Below are positions 57,605-64,000 of a stretch of DNA of 64,000 bases, in pieces (position 1 is the stretch's first letter; the number at the start of each line of letters is the position of its first letter). Origin of the DNA: Panulirus ornatus. Taxonomy: Eukaryota; Arthropoda; Malacostraca; Decapoda; Palinuridae. The notes below the pieces were generated by a model. That model searched no databases and had not been told where the DNA came from. It worked only from the letters and a program-made list of their open reading frames with translations. The translations under genes and the position numbers were made by a program. The DNA is taken from the NCBI RefSeq assembly GCF_036320965.1, contig NC_092240.1:13777001-13841000 (forward strand), in the 5' to 3' direction.

Positions 57605-60420
57605 GTTACGTATTTTAAATGAAAACCAAGGCAGTACCCTTCACTTACATCAATGCATAAGAAAGACATACTTAAACATAACCTACTCCTTCAAATACGA
57701 AGGAAATATTACGATTGGAAGTTTACTTAAACACAATCAAATATCCAATAGATGATGGGACGAACAGCAAGTAAACCCATCATCACATTTACAACAAACC
57801 ATCTTCTTTCAAAGTAGCTTCCATCATCACTATGACAGGTGACGTCACCATCTTCACTATTACGTCCCTTCTTCAAGTCGCCATTCGTTCTTTCTTCCTT
57901 CCTTCCTTCCAGTGTCATGCTTGAAATCATCATCATAATTGCGATAGTTTACGAAGGAATTCACACGCACAAGAAAAAAAAATCAAATCCACCGACATTC
58001 TCTTCATTCCTCCGTTCTTCGTCACAGATTAAATGTACCAATTTTCACTTCTGGTTGAACCTCCAACGTTATCATTACTAGCATCATTGTTATGTTGTGT
58101 CTCAATCACGTTACCACAGTCCTAAAGACGTACTTTAGACATAACCAGGTCTAGCGCAAAGATGGTAACATTTCCTTGTTGCAGTCCATAACTGTGTTTG
58201 GGTTCCTTCTAAAATCTTTTTTTGAGACTTAAAATTCCACATTGCACTCATTATCTAGCAGAATCTTCACCACGGCTTTCCTATTTTTCTTTTTTCTTTC
58301 GTGCTGTCACCTTCAAACTCTCGGTGGGGGCCTCCCTCCCTCCCCCTCATCCACACCCACCTCCAATGTCAAATAACCTCCCAACTTCATCCTCCTATAA
58401 ACCTACAAATCCTGCATGACCTAAAAAATATAACATGCGTCACCCTGACATATGCGTTGTCAATCTAGGTGCATGGCGGCTTGCACACATACGAATAGAC
58501 ATGTCCAAACACACACACACACACACAACACACACGCAGACACGCATGAAAAAATATGGAAGCAAAGTCGGTCAATCACACGCTAGTAAATGCTTGTTAA
58601 CGACCTCCACTTCCTCCCTTCAATAGTGTCTGCCATCCCCCTATCCATGTACTATTACGTACAAACTATCCCTATCCCCCCCCCACTAGAATATCTCGCC
58701 GTCCCATTCTCAACTGCTCCGACAACGTCACCTCATTTTCTACCCGAAGCCTCGTCTTCTATCAATCCTCAGATCCACACCACAATCTCTGATCATAATA
58801 AACATTAACATTACCACGACTACTAACTCCACCGTTAATGCCAACGTCGCCAGCAAAAGTAGAGAGACATAGCCTGGCAGCAACGAAATAATACAAGGAT
58901 CTCTATCCCCTGAACCCACGTACTCCCCATTACTACATTTGTACCACATCCTTACTCCTCTTACAAATACGACTTCAACACATTAGCTCAACACACATTC
59001 CGGTAACACAGTTAATGCATAGCACCACCACCACCAGTCCACGAAAATTCTAATTTCTAATTCTGTCCTTTATGCTCGTGAATGTCTCTCGTGAATGTCT
59101 GGTTTCGCATTTTTTCTCTTATTCCAAGTAGTCGTTGCTTTTTCAATGTGGCTCTCAATGAATATCGAAATGGACGCCAATTCTCATGATCTACCGTGTC
59201 TTACGAAGCGAGCCACAAGGGCTTCATAAGGCGAGAGTTGTGTGCACCAGAAATCACATGTTGTCAAGTCTCTTGCCCAAAGAACCACAGCTAACCCAAC
59301 AAGCATCACTGTGAGGATGATGCTACCATCACCACTGCCCCAAGAACACCTCCCCTTCCATCGTGTCGAGACACTTGAACATGACCAGGTCCGCCGACTG
59401 TTCCACCTACTGCTAGCCCAACCAACGTTAGCACGCTGATGTTATTGTCATTCACCCTTACTTCTTCCGAGCATCTCCACTTCCTTCCCCCTTCCATCAC
59501 GCTTGCACATCAACATCAGGAGGTCCACCAAAACTCTCTCTCCACCCTGGGAGCTGAGCCAACTCACCCCTCCCCCCCCCCACTAACGTCCCTCTCTCCC
59601 AAACAACTATAATATCTCCTTCCTTCCCTCCCTCCCTCCAGCATCAACCACAGTCACTCTTCTTATCAGACTCCTTATTATCCTCCTCCCTAGTCTTCCC
59701 CTGCATCAGCCTCTGGCAATATACATCACTGTCATCCTGACCCACGCCGCCCTCATCTGACACCATACGTCTTCTGTTATGGCCTTCGTGATTTAATCCC
59801 AAAAGCGACACGCTTTTGGTTTTTTCTTTACTGGATCCACTCGGCTAAATCTCTCTATCTGTCTGTCTGTCTGTCTGTGTGTGTCTAACTAGTCTCCCCC
59901 AGCAGCGTTATCTCACCCTCACCAAGCGACCAGCCCCTTCCCTCGTCTTGCATCTCATCAGCGTCTGCATCCATCATGAGTATCAGACGTCATGCGATTC
60001 GTCTCTAGGCCAAAAAGGACAACCACCTCTCCTTAATACCCTTATGTGATCACCGCATTCTACACACAACACACATGATCACCCCTGATACTAGCCAGAC
60101 ACATCACTACATGGCACGATGTGCCACTGCCTCGTATAAAGCATCTGTCACAATGCTCTACTCTCATTCACAGCGTCAACTCGCATCCCTACGATACGTT
60201 CCTTCACACACTGCCACATCTCGCTGATCTCCACAATTTCCCAAAGCACAAGTTAATTCCTCGTTACCGACATCTTTCCTTTCATCATCACTCTTATCGC
60301 AGCACCACACCACTTCATCCCCTTCACGTCATGATCCCAAAGCACCACTTCACAACCCCTACACTAAACACCAACGAGAGTCTTCCTCTTCCCCCGAAGT
60401 ATTAGAGAAATAAAATTTGC
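57605..60420. other. Long unique stretch, no gene seen
   Basis: C/T- and A-rich DNA with a small CA tract (58510-58535), C runs near 58677 and 59570, and TCTG repeats (59858-59876). Open frames are all under 100 codons with no recognisable content. This is the largest part of the window without clear mobile-element remains. Confidence 0.45.
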
Positions 60421-60830
60421 TTCTCCCATGCTCTCCACCCGTCACCCACACCACACCCGGGAGGATCAACAGCAGGCCGTGGCGGCGTCAGGAGCACCAC
60501 GCCCCCCATACCAGGAGGGCGGCGGACGGGGCGTGAGCTTTATCACAGGTCCCACCAGCGCGAGAGGCGAGCCGGGACTGAAGCACGATTCTCCACCCGC
60601 CAGATTTCTTCCCCCCCCCCCAGCGCGCGGCCGCCGCTGCATCTGGGATGCTGGGAGGCAGCGAGCGAGCGAACGAACGAGCTAGCGACCGACCGAACAC
60701 CCACCCCCAGCCAGCCAGCAGCCCGCCAGGCCAGCCTTATTATCCCTGCCAGCCCAGCCCAGCCACGCAGGACGCTCTGCCCTGGGATCCGGGAGATTCC
60801 CTGGTAAAATCCTCCGTTAAATCTCCAAAA
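60421..60830. other. GC- and CpG-rich patch
   Basis: GC content is visibly higher than in the flanks, with many CG dinucleotides (GGAGGGCGGCGGACGGGGCG, GCGCGCGGCCGCCGCTGC, GAGCGAGCGAACGAACGAGC) and a C run at 60611-60620. Overlapping frames of 70-85 codons are open on both strands. It could be a promoter or first-exon region, but I see no TATA box, initiator or splice pair that settles it. Confidence 0.35.
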
Positions 60831-62224
60831 AATCCCATAGCCCTAAAAATGAAATTTATAATACACTTCGGCTAACGGAAAGCCACGGTCCAGAGATGCA
60901 GTCCTCTTTCGCCCAGGGCTGGTGTCTCGAAAGTGGGGCGCTTTAGATTATAATGAGATGCAGAGGAAAGACGGAAAAAAAGAATGAGGTATTTAGCCTC
61001 TGTACCTTATACCACGAGAGACGTCCACACTAACAGGATTACAAAACAAAAAAAAAGAAAATAGGGTTGTGATTAAAAAAAATAGGTTCTGAATATATAA
61101 TCAACTTAAAAAACGGGTTGTGAATATATATAAACATACGTCAGACACAAAACCACAACAAATGAGTTCGAGTGAGCAACACTGAGACAAGAGACATTAT
61201 ACGAGGCTAAACCTTCAAGTACCACAACAATACAATGCCTCGCAGCATATATCTCTACGCTGACGGAACAACCAAAGCCTGGAAGTGGTCGAGAGAAAAT
61301 AAAGATAGAGAGAAAAAGAACGTTATTCGAAGGACTACTATTACGTTTGCATATCAACCGAGGCGTCTGTTTACAGAGATGGTTTTCCTAACCAATGTAA
61401 AATCTAACCTGCCTCGCTCACTACGATAGCTAATCTACAACCGTTGTTCAAGGCCTAAATTTTAATCCCCACAACTAGGGCTATACCCACACCCACAACA
61501 GGGTCACTATACTACACCTTTCAATTGGATGTATGAAAAGCAGTTATGAGGGATTATCTGGATTGGCCTTCAAGACACCAGCAGCTCGGCCATATGCAAA
61601 GTTCCTAATGTGTATTTCCATCATCCCAGGAGATCCCCTAACCGGTTCTCAAAATGGATACGGAACGATTCATCCGAAAATACCATTACGATAATGTTTA
61701 CTCGTACGAGTACTGTCGAGAACCTAATTTTCTGTGTTTAAGGAACGACATTCAAAGTTTCTCTTCCACGCTCCAGATGAAAATTGTCCACTTTCCTTTT
61801 AAAAACTTTTATCAACAGTTTGCCCTAACGATTCTGCCTCCGGTTTTTCGAAGTCCAGAACAACCCCACCTACCCTCCGAAAGAATGGGCGAGAGAGAAG
61901 TCTCGACATAAAGGAAAACGTGACCAACTTCAAATTCTCTCGATTCCCGTATTTACTTGAACTCAATATAAGGTCTTAATATAGAAATCCGTCGACGCCC
62001 ATAAATCCTACTGAGGGTCTGTTTTACGTTTTCCCTACAGTCCTTCCAAGTAATAAACCGAAAGAAGGAACGAAAAAAAAAATTTAAAAGTCCCACAAAG
62101 ATCTATCAAAAACATCATTCAGAGCAAAATACACATTATGCAAATTGCACAATAAATAATGTAGTCGAATACATTTAAAGACGCAAAAAAAGAAAAAAAA
62201 CTCGCCGAGCAGGAGAGGTTCATG
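60831..62224. other. Unique DNA, no gene seen
   Basis: AT-rich, with short frames only. Confidence 0.4.
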
Positions 62225-62745
62225 TTCGGCTTTCCACGTGAGGTGGGGGGATGCGCTCCAGGGACGTGTTAGAATCAAGGGGACATAGTAGGTTCCAAGG
62301 GACGTGGTAGGTTCCAAGGGACGTGGTAGGTTCCAAGAGACGTGGGGGGGCTCCAAGGGACGTGGGGGGCTCCAAGGGACGTGGTAGGTTCCAAGAGACG
62401 TGGGAGGTTCCAAGAGACGTGGTAGGTTCCAAGAGACGTGGGGGGTTCCAAGAGACGTGGGGGGTTCCAAGAGACGTGGGGGGTTCCAAGAGACGTGGTA
62501 GGTTCCAAGAGACGTGGTAGGTTCCAAGAGACGTGGTAGGTTCCAAGAGACGTGGTAGGTTCCAAGAGACGTGGTAGGTTCCAAGAGACGTGGTAGGTTC
62601 CAAGAGACGTGGGGGTTTCCAAGAGACGTGGGGGGTTCCACGAGACGTAATGGGCTCCAGGGGGACGTGTCAAGCTCCAAGGAACGTCGTGGGCTCCCAT
62701 GGGACCTGGCAAACTCGAGGGACGTGGTGGGCTCCAAGAGATTCA
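62225..62745. repeat. 21-bp minisatellite, about 24 copies
   Basis: The unit is AGAGACGTGGTAGGTTCCA plus AG (21 bp), with GGTGGGGGGTTCCA variants in the middle. It becomes irregular after 62630. On the - strand it stays open for 228 codons (TTSLGTYHVSWNLPRLLEP type), and + frames are open too. I judge these repeat-derived. Confidence 0.95.
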
Positions 62746-62900
62746 AGAGGTCTGGATTCCAAAGATCCACATCTCGATCCTGGGCTTACTAGCCATGATC
62801 ACTATTGGCACAACTCTACCGCCAGCCACTACTTCACCGATACCAACAATTTACACACACACACACACACAACACGTTTTCTTCTCAACGGCAACGTATC
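62746..62900. other. Unique DNA with a short CA tract
   Basis: CA at about 62853-62871. Confidence 0.4.
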
Positions 62901-63095
62901 CTTTATTCCCAGCACCATTAAGAAATACGTACACGTTCGCCGATATAATGGCATAAATGGGTGTTGTTGGTCAACATTATCATGATTTACGAAGTCCATT
63001 TACACACAAAACCTCTAACTCACACCTCGGCACCAGCAGCATTAAGAAATACGTGTAGACTATTTACGAACATGGTGGCATACAAGGTAGAATTA
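62901..63095. repeat. Satellite-like ~120-bp repeat, two diverged units
   Basis: CCCAGCACCATTAAGAAATACG and CACCAGCAGCATTAAGAAATACG start two units (about 62908 and 63030). GCATAAATGGGTGTTGTTGG and CATGATTTACGAAGTCCATT lie within the first. Confidence 0.65.
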
Positions 63096-63640
63096 CCGTT
63101 CGGGCATCTACCTGTTCGAGTGTTGAAACTATTCTTATTCGATGGTTTTTTTTGACGTTCTGTGCGATTCTGACCTTCATATCTACCGCAAATCAATACC
63201 GTTGGAGATATCCCCCCGTCCCCACCCTTTATCTAATGATAACGAGGGATCCGCGGTGGGAATTGGGGATTTCGGGGCGAGGGAAATGACAAAAAAAAAA
63301 AAAAAGGTAGCGATTTGTGATAAAAATGATGGTCAGAATCGTTCAAAAAGAAAAACAAGTGGAAAAACATTTTTAACCTAACTTAACAAGCCCAACCCTA
63401 AACATGAGCTATGTCGGACGCTCGTCACGTACACAGAGGACTCAGAAAAAAAAAAAAAAAAAGTCCTGTGACTTTTCAACAAAAGCATCCTAATTTTCTA
63501 GAGACGTACTCATTTGCCGGAGAGAATGGTATTGAAAAAGAGGGCACTCAGAATTGCCCACACTACTGAAATGGCCCAAACTACCGAAACTAAAATCCCT
63601 CACCCCCCCCTAAAAAAAATAATCACCAGAGGTTACGAAG
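63096..63640. other. Unique DNA separating two repeat blocks
   Basis: Several A runs (63290-63304, 63446-63461). No gene seen. Confidence 0.4.
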
Positions 63641-64000
63641 CGGCAATAATACCGGCGTAAATGAGTTTTGTTGCTCACCATTAACATGATCCTGAAGTCA
63701 ATGTACAAACACACCTTGTCGTACACACACACACAAACACACTTTAGCCCCAGCAGCATTAAGGAATATGCAAATATTCATAAACTGGAGTAAATGGAAG
63801 TTGTTGGTCACCATTAACAAGCTAACAAGTCAATTGACGCAGATACACTCCCACCATAGTCCCAACATAATAAATACATAGAAATTAACCAATATATAGG
63901 TATAAATGGGAGTTGTTGGTTATTAACAAGCTAACAAGTCAATTTACGCAGACACACTCCCACCATAGTCCCAACATCACAATGAATACATAGAAATTAA
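63641..64000. repeat. Satellite-like ~110-140-bp repeat, three units, continues past window
   Basis: Units hold TAAATGGGAGTTGTTGGT, ATTAACAAGCTAACAAGTCA, ACACTCCCACCATAGTCCCA, and AATACATAGAAATTAA. The last two (about 63760-63880 and 63890-64000) are nearly identical over the second half. The first (63650-63745) matches the units at 62.9 kb better. Confidence 0.75.

Noticed and set aside
62084..62770. 228-codon frame with WNLPRLLEP repeats
   Set aside because: Translation of the 21-bp minisatellite; other frames and the + strand are also open.

Overview
This window looks like repeat-dominated intergenic DNA from an animal, most probably a decapod crustacean. Three things point that way: an extreme load of long dinucleotide microsatellites, several non-LTR retrotransposon (LINE) remnants whose degraded proteins resemble decapod families, and tRNA-derived SINEs. 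I name no species. I found no intact host gene, no rRNA, no stand-alone tRNA, no CRISPR array and nothing bacterial. Most open frames here are translations of simple repeats (YIYI from TA, SLSL or RERE from TC/GA, THTH or VCVC from GT) or of minisatellites whose period is a multiple of three.

Layout. 0-5.5 kb: unique DNA with TA, GA and GT tracts, a SINE and a LINE tail. 5.6-7.2 kb: a mosaic cut up by TA tracts, made of a 569-bp palindromic element and a reverse-strand LINE end. 8.2-9.3 kb: a reverse-strand LINE with a YADD box. 10.7-12.7 kb: a SINE, a LINE 3' end and a second SINE. 16-17.7 kb: two SINEs, a 1,146-bp stretch without one G on the + strand, and a 32-bp minisatellite. 18.3 kb: a tRNA-derived SINE. 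20.6-24.6 kb: two minisatellite loci of one family, each followed by its own units in inverted orientation; a third such locus lies at 38 kb. 25.2-29.8 kb: three diverged copies of one segment, with a reverse-strand Jockey/CR1-like LINE between copies 2 and 3. 32-33.9 kb: LINE end and SINE. 34.3 kb: a 24-bp minisatellite open on both strands. 35.5-37.9 kb: another LINE and its tail. 40-48.3 kb: a cluster of LINE pieces, including the best preserved one (185 codons). 49-55.8 kb: several small tandem repeats and a second 24-bp minisatellite. 55.9-56.4 kb: a LINE fragment. 57-62 kb: mostly unique DNA with a GC-rich patch near 60.6 kb. 62.2-64 kb: a 21-bp minisatellite and a satellite-like repeat running off the end.

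How the parts relate. A 20-bp core (CGCTACCTCGCTAACGCGGG or its complement) occurs at about 13 places. It sits in the 3' tail of one LINE family and inside two SINE-like families, which suggests SINEs mobilised by that LINE. TA tracts repeatedly form the edges of these elements. The most unusual signals are the G-free stretch (possibly a base-calling or assembly artefact), the 569-bp palindrome, the three inverted minisatellite loci, and the LINE/SINE shared core.
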